From contig DF239534.1 in assembly GCA_000507305.1 (NCBI GenBank), positions 63,630 through 127,629 on the forward strand: DNA of 64,000 nucleotides. The letters are read 5' to 3'. Source of the DNA: Breviolum minutum Mf 1.05b.01. Lineage: Eukaryota > Sar > Dinophyceae > Suessiales > Symbiodiniaceae. Of the stretch, positions 37,540 to 49,726 are shown in pieces (the first letter of the stretch is position 1; each line of letters begins with the position of its first letter). The notes below the pieces were generated by a model. It was given only the letters and a program-made list of their open reading frames with translations. It did no database searches and was not told the DNA's origin. The translations under genes and the position numbers were made by a program.

Positions 37540-37658
37540 TACTGTTCATGGCTGAAATCCGGCCAACCAGTTGAGGTACAGGTAGTTTATCCCGTTATTT
37601 ACAAGGTTTTAGCACCATCCCTGGTGGTTGTTTGGGATTTCTGAAACATCAGCAGTAT
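37540..37658. mobile_element. Family D element
   Basis: tactgttcatggctgaaatccgg and ggatttctgaaacatcagcagta ends; core ttatttacaaggttttagcacc is the reverse complement of the 48-kb copies. Confidence 0.65.
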
Positions 37659-38339
37659 GGGGATGTGATTTCTTCCAAACTCAATTCAAATTATCGACTT
37701 CGGATGCGGTGTGGGGGAGCTGCATCTGCATAAGTCTGAAAACAACAATGGAATCCGTTTGGAGTCAAAGCTGTAGCACGAGACACGGCAACTTATGGAC
37801 TTTCAGTGCTGAATTCATGTTTTTTTTCGTAGTACTTCCGGTGTATTTCCTACATTTACTGCAGTATCCTGCGTGACAACTCTTTCCGCATCTGGATGGT
37901 GGAGAACCAAACAAAATCCCACGGGCTAAATGCGCTTGCCAAGACTACTTCAAGAGGAAAGTATCTCGTGGTCCTGCGACATAGTTGCCCCTAGCCCCAG
38001 TCAATGAGTCAAGCCCAGTGGTTTTAAAAACCGTCCCCACCAGCAATGGCGATCGTCCACTCAGCCGTAGCAAGCGAGTGCCTTAGGATCCCGGTGGATT
38101 CGTATGGATCCGTGATTTTCATACTTAAGCTGGAAACTCATGGGTTGGTATATCTTTTCTAATCAAGCAAAACGGCAGCTTAAAGAACTGAGAGAATAAC
38201 ATATCTTTTTGCAACACTGCATGTCTGTTCTACACCGATGCACACGGTTATGATAGACTATGTCAGCATTCCATCACATACAGTCAATAAATATGAACAA
38301 ATAATTCGGTACACTCCCACCAACTAATATAGCTTCTCC

Positions 38340-38590
38340 CTAATCGAAAGTTGCATATGTAACACAAAAAGCATGTCCTTTGCCGCGCACTTCATTTGCA
38401 ATCCTTAAGCCAAACTTTGCTGAAGCCTCACTTTCCACTGTAGCTTTGTGGTAAGTTCTCCTTAAACCACTTGCTACAACCTGCCCTTCCCATTTGACAG
38501 TGCCAAGAAACCTGTCATGCCATCGGTGGTGCTCTCCACCTACTAAGTACCAAACCGAAGCAACCAGGAATGGCCTCTGTTTTGGGTGGA
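38340..38590 (-). CDS. Last exon of an unknown minus-strand gene
   Basis: Acceptor tatttttag, enters in phase 1, 82 codons and a stop. Reads PFLVASVWYLVGGEHHRWHD, FLGTVKWEGQVVASGL, then FGLRIANEVRGKGHAFC and VTYATFD. Composition is clearly coding and the text is well structured, but I cannot name the family. Possible upstream exons on the same strand: 39041-39008 (ALFGTFLRNTA, phase fits) and 39836-39782 (LKQCLDLGPAATRGEA). Confidence 0.6.
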
Positions 38591-39430
38591 CTAAAAATAT
38601 AAGAAAACACATCTTCCCAACTAATTATGTTTGAAAGAACTACGAAGGTTTAGTCCATAGAATGTGACTTGAAATATAGTGCGTGTGTGCATATATACTT
38701 CAAATATTTCAGCATATGTCCACAGGGGCTACCCCAATCATTCAAATACTTAAGCATGTTCAGCCATTGTCTTGATTTCTGAATCTTTCTTTCGTTATAT
38801 ATCTAGGTCTCAGCTATACCAGTGTATCATTATGCTGTATGTCTGAAAAACCCTCTATATATATAGATGTACATTCGATTTACATACACATTTATATACA
38901 CCAAATGCCACACTAAATATTCCATACATGGAGCATATCAGCATACCACAAAATTTGTCAAAACTGACCATCCAAAAGCTTAGCTAAAGGGGGACACCAC
39001 CTCCCATGGCACCTGCAGTGTTCCGGAGAAAGGTTCCAAACAGGGCCTACAAAAACTCGACAGATACATCGGGGGGTCAAACAAAAGTCATTTGAATCAT
39101 TTACAACCATAGTGGCCACACATAACAACCAGACTTCAGAAAATGAAAAACATGGAATTTGAAAAAAAAACATGTGCATTCCAAGTTTGGCTTCATCTCC
39201 TCTTGCATCAATCCCCATGTGCAGGTAAACCAGCCTATTAGTTTCTGTAGAAGCAGCCAGGAAGCCCGACTTTTCTTAAGATTCTCAAGGCGTTGCGGCT
39301 TTCCGAGTTAAACTGGAAACTCATGCACCAACCGTTGAAGGTCTGTTTTTTGCAGTGATTCTAAAGGTCCCAGCCTTTAGGTTCCCTATTCTTGTTATAT
39401 CTAGTTATCATCTGTATCTTCTGATAGCTG

Positions 39431-39615
39431 ATCTGGTCACCTGTCTCATGCGGAAGCCTCAGCCTCTCCCGTTCGGGCCAGGGATGACTAAGGATCTTGC
39501 TCCCAAGCACCATGAAAGTTCAGGAGGTCAAAGTCCAAAGTCCTCAAATCCTGGGGAAAAAATTGGTCGGTCAGGAGGGGTTGAGGTCAGGGAGTCAAGT
39601 GGCGTCAGGGTGTAG
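39431..39615 (+). CDS. Candidate plus-strand exon
   Basis: After the acceptor ttctgatag the frame reads LVTCLMRKPQPLPFGPG, HHESSGGQSPKSSNPGEK and ends in a stop. Ser/Gly/Lys-rich low-complexity text. It lies between two minus-strand genes. No family. Confidence 0.35.
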
Positions 39616-40356
39616 GGGTATTGATAAATGACAATACAAGATGGGAAAACATAGGTATATACACATCATATGGTGATAATGGTACGAAGTAGATGTCAAA
39701 TATCAAAATTGAACATAGACTATACGAAAAATAAATCAACAAATACTAACCATAAATGCGACATTAGTATATATTTCCCACCCAGCTTCTCCTCGCGTAG
39801 CAGCAGGTCCCAAATCCAAGCATTGTTTTAGAATGTCTTACACGAAGGTGCGGGGTGAGTGGTATCAATAATCCAGTTGAACAACGGCAAGAAAACCCTC
39901 GTTATATTCTATGCTGATTGGTTCACAAGAGTTCCTAGTCAAAAGGCCTACCAGGTAGATCCTGATATATCTGATATATAACTAGGTACAAGGAACATTT
40001 TTTTCACCAGCTATCGGATGCATGATCAGTCACCATCGGACCATCGCCTTTGGAGCATTGTCCAAATTCTATATGCTAAAACTGAAGGGCTTCATTGCAT
40101 CCTCAGGCCTTCAATTTGAATTTTGAAAGGTCTGTTCTTGCGGTGGCAAGATGTCTGGATAGTGGCATCAAACCAGTACGTTAAACTCAAAAAAGTGACC
40201 TCAGGCAAGTAACAATATGTAACAATGTTCGCTTTCTTCTGCACGGGTTTTTCAATCTTCCACCTTTCAAAACTCAGGCATCGACTAGGCCTAAACATCA
40301 TGAGTCGTCTTTGATCTTGGTCTTGGAGTCTTGGCCTTCCTTACGCTCAAGCCTTG

Positions 40357-41286
40357 CTATTTTAAGGTATGAGCAATTCTCACCCAATTGGGCACCAAAG
40401 GACTGTTCAAACTCACTCGTGGCAATGGTGACTCCTCCGAGCCGAGTGGCAAATCGGCACCTGCTTCCTCCATAAGCAACGACATCGCTGGAATGCGCAC
40501 CGATACCACAGCTCCCGGGGGAAATCCTTGAGGCATCCGAAAACGATACCAGCCCTCCGGGCAGCGGCTGCCTTTGCTGGGGCTCCAAAAAATCACACGG
40601 TCATTGGGCTCCAATCCCGTAGGTAATTTCACCATCATCGCTGGAGGCAAAACCTCAAAGGTGTCACCTCCTCGAAGTCCTTCGGGCACTTTGACACTCA
40701 CTTCCTCTCCATCTTCCAGGTGAAATCGTGCCTGATAACCTCCTTTGGCCCATGGTGGTACTGTAACACGAAACTGACATGGTGGTGATAAGCGGAAGCA
40801 GATCGACTCACCAGGCTTAACACCAGGTGGTGGTTTCAATGATACTTCACCAAAAGGACCTTTGGTTTTGATCGTTTTTCCTTGTACAAAGTCCTCTGGC
40901 ACTGTGACTGTCAACTGGCTAGGTGGACATGCTTCTGCTTGGGTACCATGAAGGTTACAAACTTGAGGTCCCAAGTGTTCGACCGACTCTACATCGCATA
41001 AACCCTTGCAGTCTTCAATGAATTCCTTGGAATTTGCAGGAAATAAAATGCTTAGGGCTTAGGGCTTGGAAAAAGTGACAAACAAAAAAATTGATCAAAG
41101 TTATACCATATGATGGTGGTTTGATGGTGATGAATCTGATGGTACAAAGTAAACAAATCACTCAAACACACAAATCCAAGTTTCTTGTGCGGCCAACAAA
41201 CTAATTGGGTCGACGCCCAAATGAGGTTCTCTCGCTTCGTCCTCTTCATTCTTCGCACAGCGCAAGAAAGGCTGCAGCAACCACAT
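40357..41286 (-). CDS. Two-exon gene for a 272-residue VPxG-repeat protein
   Basis: Exon 1 is 41286-41162 (ATG at 41286, donor gtgatt); exon 2 is 41050-40357 (acceptor after ccctaag). The junction is in phase and reads WICVFDILFPANSKEFIED. Residues about 88-129, 135-176 and 180-228 are three related beta-rich repeats built on V-x-V-P-x-G-(x)-x-P-G/G-G-x-x-F. Examples are TVTVPEDFVQGKTIKTKGP, VKVPEGLRGGDTFEVLPP and FPPGAVVSVRIP. I recall such repeats in dinoflagellate and other algal proteins, without a known function. The N-terminal 67 residues are not repeat-like. No signal peptide or membrane segment. A gtgaga at 40383 could splice out the last nine codons; no good downstream exon was found, so I keep the stop at 40357. 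A third small ORF (KIKDDS end at 40298) could belong to an alternative 3' end. Confidence 0.75.
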
Positions 41287-42485
41287 GGCACAGGACCTTT
41301 ACGGACTGCCTTCTGTGAATTGACCCTTCTGTAAATTGATGGAGCTAGGTACCGGGAGTATGTGATCATGATATATAATCTCCTCTATCACCACAAAGCA
41401 CCAAGGTATATATGCTCTGCACTGCAGGGCCCAAATTTTGGCGGAAATACAACGTAGGCTAGTAGGAAATCGATTTGAAAGTCTGCAAGCCCACTAATTG
41501 TAGCGAAAAAATCTATGCTTTACTAAGCTTCCGGTCCAAAAACTCATAGGGAGAAATAACACTCACCCAAATTCCGGTCTACAAACAGCTGTTTTCTTTT
41601 AGTGAGGCATTAGTCATCCAGCAGCAAGCCTTCCAAAACTGCTTAGGCTCCAAACAACATCCAAGGAGACAAGAGTTGGACTTGACCTGACTTTGGAAGG
41701 AAGTTGTCACAGATTACCATGGGACCCGGGGTTGAGGAGGAATTTGCTGCGAAACCCGCCCCCACCCCACCCCACCCAAAAAAAGGAAACTTTAATATTG
41801 GAAGGGATTACCCCAACTAAACCGCCACTCAAATAAATTCTGATCAACAATTTGCTCGCTGCCGTTTCATAAGACACAAGCCATTCATTTTCCAGGGACA
41901 CCCTTTTCCACTTAGCATTATTCAAGATGTTGAAGGGGATTCATGCATTGCATGGCCCACTTGCAATCAACAACCAACTTCACAACTGTTCGGCGGTTCG
42001 GAAATCCCACAAGATATCAAGCCACAACTCTCCCTCTTTTTCCAGCACAAACATGACTTTGTTTGGGGGGTGTATTCTTTAATGTTATCCAGGGTGAAGC
42101 CACCCTCGATGATTCACATCCCGTGATTTAGCAATGAATAAAACACACATCCAGGAAATGTTTGAAACAAACAACCACCTTGTGAATTAATCATGTGGCT
42201 TCCCAAGGGGTTGGAGAAAGCCACAAACTCAACTTTAAACATAGACCTCCTTCTGAAACAAAAAAAATCCGGAAGTTGACAGTTGAAACCACACGAGTGG
42301 AAGCAACAATTCCTACTACCAGTAGGATTGGAATCCCAAATTTTGAAATGGTTCATCAATTATAAGCGGTGCTAAAATCCTTATGATGGAGTTCCATGTC
42401 GTATGAACTTGTAAAAAACGCGTCTCCTTGTGCTGTGTAGCGAAAGCTTGAACGGGACATGCTGATTCAATGCCGAGCTTTTGCT

Positions 42486-42593
42486 CCTGCAAACAACTAA
42501 CGGCTGGAACCTGAAAATACCCCTGTGGAAAAGGAGAAACATCTAAAAACCACCAATTTTTGGACTCCATGTTAGTTTTCTCAGGGGTATAAG
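42486..42593. mobile_element. Family B element
   Basis: ctgcaaacaactaacggctggaac ... tggactccatgttagttttctcaggggt. Confidence 0.6.
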
Positions 42594-43275
42594 TTGTAAG
42601 TGTTCCTTCACCCAATCCTAAAAAAACCATGCAGTTTTATTACATCCAAAAGCCATCCACGAAATCTGAGGTATCCAACTGCCAATGTAACTGCACTGAA
42701 GGGGAACCAAAAACCATCTGCGCACGCAACACCTCGGATAACTGATATTTTGTGTCACAGGAATGGTCTGTCAAAGAATGCTGATGGCCCATCATGTTGA
42801 GATTTTGGAGTTTCTTTTTTTTCTCGATGTTCAGTCCAGGGCTCGTTGGTGTTTTGGTAGTTTACTGAGCCTACTGGCAAATCCCAGGTCGTGATATTCC
42901 CTTTCATTTTTGTTCAGGATAATCAGCAACCAACCTTTACATCCCTTAGAGAAAAATTGCGGGTTCATCGGCTCTGGGAATGCTAGGCCCTTTTGGTGAC
43001 CTCATGCATCATGATTACCAAATGTAGCAAACATCTCTCAAAAGGGGGGGGGTGGTCAAATCATCTCATACACACTGAATCTGCGGAAACTGGGTTCACA
43101 TCGAGCAAGTTCCGTTGAATTTCAAAAATATACACACTCACTTATTGGAGAAGATTCCCTACAATACCACATCCTACCAAACAACCACAGTTGGTAAGGC
43201 TGTGGGGACAAGTCTTGGGTGTTTGAATGGCGGTTGGATGCCTAAAGGGTCATAAAACCAACACCCCATACAGTA

Positions 43276-43389
43276 TACACCCCCGAAAACTAACTTGTCC
43301 CCTAAAAAGGGACTATATAAATTTCAGTAGGGAATACATCTTCCAACCATTGATTTTCAGGGGACATGTTAGTTTTCCGGGGGGTACCT
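43276..43389. mobile_element. Family B element
   Basis: acacccccgaaaactaacttgtcccct paired with aggggacatgttagttttccggggggt. An open frame runs on from its right end to 43637 (no family). Confidence 0.75.
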
Positions 43390-44697
43390 TGTTGGAGACT
43401 TTTGGCGCAAATTCGATGTGCTCATCCGATTTATCAAAACACAACTCATGGCATCGGGTGAATCATCACCCGGGGTCAATTCCTCAAAAGGATGACGTCA
43501 CACTGTCTACTGAGTCTACTGTCGTGGCTTCCTCTAAGCGTACGAAAATTCCTAATTCAGATCTACATAAATGGGCAACTCAAGTAGAGTTACATCCCCA
43601 TCAAATTGAACCCGACTCCCCGAGTATCAATGGTTAAATTCATATTAAAAACATATGGGGGGATGAACATCCACCAAAACATACATTGTAAAAAAAAGGT
43701 AAGAGAATCTAAGACACAACAATGCAATTTCTTTACATCCCATTCATTCATTCAAAAACAAATGATGTTTAACCAGATCCTTTCCCTGAAATTGGCCAAA
43801 AAATGGGTAGGATTAGACAACCTTTTGACGTGACCGGACGCCCGAGGTCACTGAGGAACCCAACGGATGCCAATCCGTCGCACACGGTGACCTGGGGGTT
43901 CACCCGGAAAAACCCAGCCGTGGATGCTGAACCCAGCATGATTCAGAAGCAACTTGTTTGTTTTTTACCAACCCAAAAGCTTCTGAATTTTCAAGATTTG
44001 TATCTAGTTGATTTACATTTTGGGGGGATTGTGGGTTGTTTTCATTTTTTGGTGTTGGGGGGGATGTGTTTCTTTTGGAAAAAATGGGGTGTGTTGGTGA
44101 CGTTCCCTTTTGGAGAGTTGGCACAGTGGTGATGGAAGATATCATGCACCAAGTCATTCACCCGTGAAAAAAAGGATGGAACCTCAAAATCACCAATTGA
44201 AAAGGACATTTTTGGGGTTCCAGCTATAAATTTTCCGGAGTGTAGGTACTTTGTGAAGTAGTTCATCCTGCTATGCACCAGGTCTTCTACGTTCAGCTGG
44301 TTCAGGGCTTAATTTCCATCTATAATTTATGCTTGAGGAAACTAGCACATCCCCGCATCCCCAAGCAGTGAAACTAATTTCTTGAACTACGTCCAACTAA
44401 CACAATGAACGTGTTATTTGTAAGAGATGGTGCTAAAAATCATCCTATCAAAGTAATGAATCTATGGAATATGGGTATTCAGGTGGTGTCATTTACTTTC
44501 AACCTTGGAAGCAAACTCCGTTTGGTCATTTTGGGGTCGAAATGCTTGCTCCCCCGAAGTTTCCGTGAACAAAATGACCCACCCCAAGAGGAAATGATCG
44601 TCTTCCACCCCCGGTCCACTTGAGGGAGGCATGTGAGTTTTGGGGAGGGATGCATCTCCAAAATTCGGTGGTGGTTTCAAATGCATATGAAAACTGT

Positions 44698-44786
44698 CTA
44701 GAAAGGTGGTTGAGCCACCCATTTGGAAAAATGGGCATCTCCAATTTTCGGGGTGAAGATAAAAAATACCTGAAACCATCACCTAG
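44698..44786. mobile_element. Family A copy 6 (short)
   Basis: ctagaaaggtggttgagcca to aaaccatcacctag, 89 bp, with a deletion in the core. Confidence 0.65.
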
Positions 44787-45013
44787 CTGTTTGTCTGGAA
44801 ATGGAAACTATAGAGGATCAAACCATGTGAACGAATCCACCAAATGTCTCTCGCCGTATGCTCTCTAGCAGCATCAATGCTGCTATGTTATTCATATTGG
44901 GATATATATGGGTGAATCATAGCATTTCACCGAACCCCTGGAACCCCAGCAAAAACTACTGCTTGGGATGGTGTATGATGGAAAATGAAACATATCATGT
45001 CATCATTCACCCC

Positions 45014-45040
45014 AACTATATATATATATATATATATATG
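45014..45040. repeat. (TA)n tract
   Basis: One of many TA runs; others at 7563, 11505, 11721, 13327, 14856, 32645, 34225, 47000, 51454 and 52372. Confidence 0.9.
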
Positions 45041-45314
45041 TGCGAAATATATACAGTATATATGATAATAGATGTGCAAACACACGTACCTACAAATATA
45101 AATTTCATAATTCAATAATATCAGTAGTTCTAAACTCACGACCAAATCTAAGGTTTTTCGTGATCTTGGGATTTTTGTTGGGAGGATTGCCACCCACTTT
45201 TCCCTACAATTTTGTTAGCGCAAAATTGTGGCCGAAATAAACATGCAAAATATGGATTAGAGATGATTCCCCCTCCCAAAAAAGTCACAATAACAGGTAG
45301 CAAATGAAGGTTTT

Positions 45315-45417
45315 CTAGTTGGTGGTTTCAACCCATTTGAAAAATATTTTCGTCAAATTTTCCAACCTTCCCCAAGGTTCGGGGTGAAAATAAAAAATAT
45401 CTCAAACCACCACCTAG
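45315..45417. mobile_element. Family A copy 7
   Basis: Full-length, ctagttggtggtttcaaccc to caaaccaccacctag. Confidence 0.8.
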
Positions 45418-46248
45418 TTTCGGTTGGGATCTCCTTTTGAAAAAAATGCTACCGTGCACCCCTGGCCACGACTGGCATCCCGGATTCCAACATTCCCCCA
45501 ACTGATTTGCCAACTTTCACCTCCAAGCATTCAAACTCCGAATGGAGGAAGAGGCGAATCCTCAGCTGCAACAACCACCCACGGTGGCAGCTTTTTGTTT
45601 TGAAGAACTAATGAAGGTTTGTCTTTACCAGCATATGGGAATTACATATATGCTGGTCTCAACAAAAAATTAGATTCACATGAAGAATAAACGTGGAACA
45701 ACATGCTTTACCAGAAATCAGAAGATCGAAATCATGATATATTGCTGGTTACAACCTCAGGCAACAACAACTCCAACATGAATCTGAGGTTTGCCGCGCG
45801 TAAGTCTTGGTGTAACAAACATAATCTTTGTAAAGCATGGTATATTTACCTTTACATTTATTGGTTGATTTTTATAGTAAATGTAGGGAAATATATCAAT
45901 ACAATCCAATACATTGCTATGGGTATAATATGCATGAGCAACTGTTCTTGTAGATATCAATCCCCTAAAACATCTCAACGACAAGAAAGTGATTTGAGTT
46001 GGTATGCCACAAGCTGCGGCTTGGCCATAGAAATGGCCAGTGTTGCAACCATTTTCAGGTGTTCCAAGGTCAGTCAACCCGATCAACAGCAAGTTGCTCG
46101 CAGGGAGGGACAAATCTGACGTCATAGCAAATAGACTACGATGTCTTTAGATGTAACAAAAAATCAGGGATTGCCACTTACCACTGATATGTTCGTTTAC
46201 TAAAGGGTATATAATGGAGCAATCTAGCGAGTGCTAACGAGGTTTGGG

Positions 46249-46578
46249 TCAACTTTTGACAGATTGTGCGTGGTGTAACACCTGCTTCGAAGGAGACTGT
46301 GGAAGGTAACGCAACTGAACATAAAACAATGGTTGGTCTTGAAGGCACCGAACATGTAAAAGAAACAGAAAAAAACTGTATTCCATTATTCCACCAAAAA
46401 GGAACATCACTTCTACATAACATTCCAGCTGCATTTTGCTAACATTGCCGGAGTTTTTGTTCATCTCAGTTCTATACGGGCGAACGCTTGAAGTGCCGGT
46501 GATCGTGCTCCTCAAACCCAGGAAGATTTGTTGCGCCAACTCTAGGCAAAATACAGAAGTAAGAGCCAGCTTCAGCAA
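46249..46578 (-). CDS. 109-codon ORF, possible exon
   Basis: After the acceptor attttgcctag it reads LAQQIFLGLRSTITGTSS, VRPYRTEMNKNSGN, then a hydrophobic segment (VMFLFGGIMEYSFFLFLL) that could span a membrane. A donor gttagc would end it before that segment. No family. Confidence 0.33.
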   Translation of the reverse strand: MLKLALTSVFCLELAQQIFLGLRSTITGTSSVRPYRTEMNKNSGNVSKMQLECYVEVMFLFGGIMEYSFFLFLLHVRCLQDQPLFYVQLRYLPQSPSKQVLHHAQSVKS

Positions 46579-47229
46579 TTAACCATCATTAGCTATTGGT
46601 TGGATCTGTACATGTATATGTATATAAATGAATATCTATATTAATGCAGACACAATATAAATACACATATACTAAGATGTACAGTACAAACATCTATATA
46701 TGTCAACTAATGAAATTTTTGTTTGGAATTCCAAGAACTTACTCTGAAATCAATTCCTGCTAGGAACGCGTCTACATGCGTTTACAACAAACAAAAAGCA
46801 AACGCTAAAGGCACCGATGGGCCAATGCTTGAGTATGTGCATATACAAAATCTAGTTTGAAACTTGACCATGCAAGAACCAGTACATTATATATTTCTGT
46901 ATATTTTGCTTGCCGCATGTAGATGTATGTACAACTATATCATATTCCCTACCCCCCGTCCAACGCAAACATTTGAAAGTGGATGGATATAATATCATAT
47001 ATATATATATAAGAATATCATAAATATATATATATATAATATCAATGATTTCGTTATATCAAAAACATCAACATTGATAATCCATTCTACGCAAGTGATA
47101 GGTTCAACACGATTCCACTGGAACACCATACAGCAGTCTTGTAGTTGACAACATCTTCGAAGTATTGCCCTTTTCGAATTTCAGCGACTTTAAGGCTGTG
47201 AGGATTCATTGGTCTCCAATTCCATCACT

Positions 47230-47338
47230 TACCCCCCCTAAAACAAACATAGCACCTAAAAAGGGATGGTTGGAATACTAGTTTCCTCTTCGGAAGGCCT
47301 ATTTTCAGGGGCAAACTCTTAGTTTCAGGGAGGGTAAT
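47230..47338. mobile_element. Family B element
   Basis: accccccctaaaacaaacatagcac ... ttttcaggggcaaactcttagtttcagggagggta. Confidence 0.7.
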
Positions 47339-47537
47339 GCCTCGGTTTGTTCCCTTCGTCAAAATCAACGATTGGATTTTCAACGACGCAAAACGGACCT
47401 CAAATTGGGATCCAAAGTACTTGATGAAGACACTATAAGCAAATGTCTAAAGATCCAAGAGTTATGGATAACCCACTGGGATCCATGAAAATTGTATATT
47501 TCCGGACATGAATGGGCGATTTTTATGGTACATGATA

Positions 47538-47643
47538 CTAGTTGGTGGTTTCAACTCATCTGAAAAACATTATATAGTTGGTCAAAATGGGAATCTTCCA
47601 AGTAGGGGTGAAAATAAAAATGTTTGAAACCACCACCACCTAG
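47538..47643. mobile_element. Family A copy 8
   Basis: Full-length with a small insertion (tatatagttg) in the left half and an extra cca in the right end. Confidence 0.8.
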
Positions 47644-48074
47644 ATTGTATGGGTAATCATTCACTAAAGGGCCTTTCACTTTTTGACTATGCACATGGCT
47701 TCCACTAGACAGAATGGACACATGGCATACTCGGATACTCAAATACTTGGTTCCGTGCCAAAAAAAAAACATTGGTTCCCAAAAAGCCTCTGTCAGTCAT
47801 GATTTGTTTGATGCCTTTTTGTACAAGGTGGGCCCAAAATCCAGTTGCAAATGGAGTTGTGAAACCCCTATGGATGTTCCTTATAAAACGACGTAACTGG
47901 GGTTATTTCACCTCTCTACATCGAGGGTTTTCCCTCATCACTGGTAGATATGGGCAGATTGTGGATAGCAATTTACCACCGTGATCCTGCTGGCTTTCCC
48001 AATCATTTTCCACTCATATCCAACTACAAATTACAGTAAGAAATTGAAAGAACAGGATCGATGTATGAAAATCA

Positions 48075-48202
48075 TACTGTTGATGGTTCAGAAATCCGGC
48101 GAGAACACCACCGAAAGGATGGTGCTAAAACCCTTGTAAATAATGAGATTTCAACTACCGTTCCCTCAACTCTCTCTGTCCCGAATTTCTGAACCATCAA
48201 GG
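48075..48202. mobile_element. Family D element, tandem pair member 1
   Basis: tactgttgatggttcagaaatccgg and gaatttctgaaccatcaa ends. Confidence 0.7.
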
Positions 48203-48370
48203 TTGCATCATGATTTTCATCCATCTATCCTGTTCAAGATATCACCATTTCGGGAGATGTGGTCGCACCCTGCCAACATAACCCGCTTTTCAAACAAAAT
48301 CACCCTGACTGCAAACTCACCTGTTGAAGGATGGATTCAACCGTAGGCCTCAGAGTTCAAAAACCCATCC

Positions 48371-48510
48371 ATGATGGTCGGAAGAAATCTGGCGGCCACA
48401 AAACCACCGTTTTGGATGGTGCTTCCCAAACCTTGTAAAAAAACATGATAGGTTTCAACTACCGTTCCCTCAACTGGTGAGTTTGCCGAAGTTCAGAACC
48501 ATCAACAGTA
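48371..48510. mobile_element. Family D element, tandem pair member 2
   Basis: atgatggtcggaagaaatctgg and aagttcagaaccatcaacagta ends; the core tttcaactaccgttccctcaac is identical to member 1. A family-D-like half lies between them at 48220-48345. Confidence 0.65.
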
Positions 48511-49596
48511 GGGTTCTTTGTTTTGTTTTTAGTGCAACTGTGCAACGTCCGTGAAGTCGTAGAAGTGGAGGAGGCATGTTTTTGAAGCTTTGCAACCATT
48601 GTATGGAGTTTTAATGTGCATCAAGAACTCAAGATCATTTCAACTATCATGTATATCCGAGGGTAGGCATCATTGTCTTAAGTTTGTATAGGTTTGTGCC
48701 ATCTTATCTTCTATGAAGTTGTTTGTTACCACTCCTGAGTTTAAGAAGCCGGGGCTTGTGTAAATGATGGGTTTCAGTTTCGGCCAAAAAATCATGCGTT
48801 CCAGTCTCTACGCACGGTGCAAATAGAGCATATTGGGTCGCTCAGGCAAAACTTCCAACTGGAAACGTTTAGAATCCTGATTTTTCATGCAAACAGTACG
48901 TCATCCCCAAAAGCTCACATATGTTTACATTGTTTACACTATGTCCTTGGTGAGCATATTCCAATAAATAAATATGCAACACACATCACATGAGATTGTA
49001 CATATGTTCTGGTAACATATATCAATGGTTAAAGGTATAAACGTCTCGCAGCAAGCTGCGTGCGGAGTGTTTTCTCTGTTCTGCGAAGCTTCTCCGGTTT
49101 CAGCATGCGAAGCAGGTATGAGGCCCACACTCTAGCAAAACAAAAACTGTAACTCTGAGGTACTCCTATACATGCTGCACTGGAATTTGATAACACTTAA
49201 TCCCGAAACAGCAATCATATTTTGTGGGCCTCCTGGCAATCATCTTTGATGAGTGCCCTTATTTTGCACACTGGCGAAAAAAAGCGCGGCAAGTGTTCAG
49301 CGTGTGTGGACTTTGATCTGAACTGCCCCCAACTGGACAGCGCAGAGAAGTTGGGGCGGCAGAAGCAGCAGCGCCAGCACAAGTGTTCAGCGTGTTTTTA
49401 AGGGCAATAATAACCAACCAGGATCAGCCCAACTGCACAATGAACGCGACACTGCCAGTGTCGGTCAGCAACCTGAGTCTCCCTTGACTTCGTCAATAGC
49501 AGTGATGGACAAAATCCTGCACCACCTTCAGCAATTTCTTTTGGTTCACCGCTTCTTCACATTTTTTCTGCTTTTTCAAAGATCTTAAGAGTTTAC

Positions 49597-49726
49597 CGAC
49601 TGGAGTGGATATCACTCAGCGAACCAGCCACAACTCTTCGGTTAATTGGGCCCTTGAGCCCTCCATTTCGTGGAGCCAAAGGAAGCTCCAGTACTTCCAG
49701 GGCAGTGTGCGTCGATTTTTCCTCAA
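49597..49726 (-). CDS. Exon of an unknown minus-strand gene
   Basis: Acceptor tattataaaag, donor gtaaac, 130 nt. Reads EEKSTHTALEVLELPLAPRN, GLKGPINRRVVAG and SLSDIHSS. It leaves phase 2. A possible next exon at 49551-49396 continues in phase with SGEPKEIAEGGAGFCPSL, then WQCRVHCAVGLILVG and a stop, but its acceptor is weak. Confidence 0.45.

Larger units (their letters stand above)
41290..46177. other. Gene-poor stretch
   Basis: Upstream side of the VPxG-repeat gene, then families A and B. The open frame at 43390-43637 and the overlapping frames at 45703-46125 are unassigned. Confidence 0.5.
46600..49390. other. Gene-poor stretch
   Basis: TA-rich 46600-47060, then elements of families A, B and D. 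No exon supported. Confidence 0.55.

Noticed and set aside
40298..40588. 96-codon minus ORF (PQQRQPLPGGLVSFSD)
   Set aside because: Overlaps the VPxG-repeat exon in another frame; the repeat frame is clearly the coding one.
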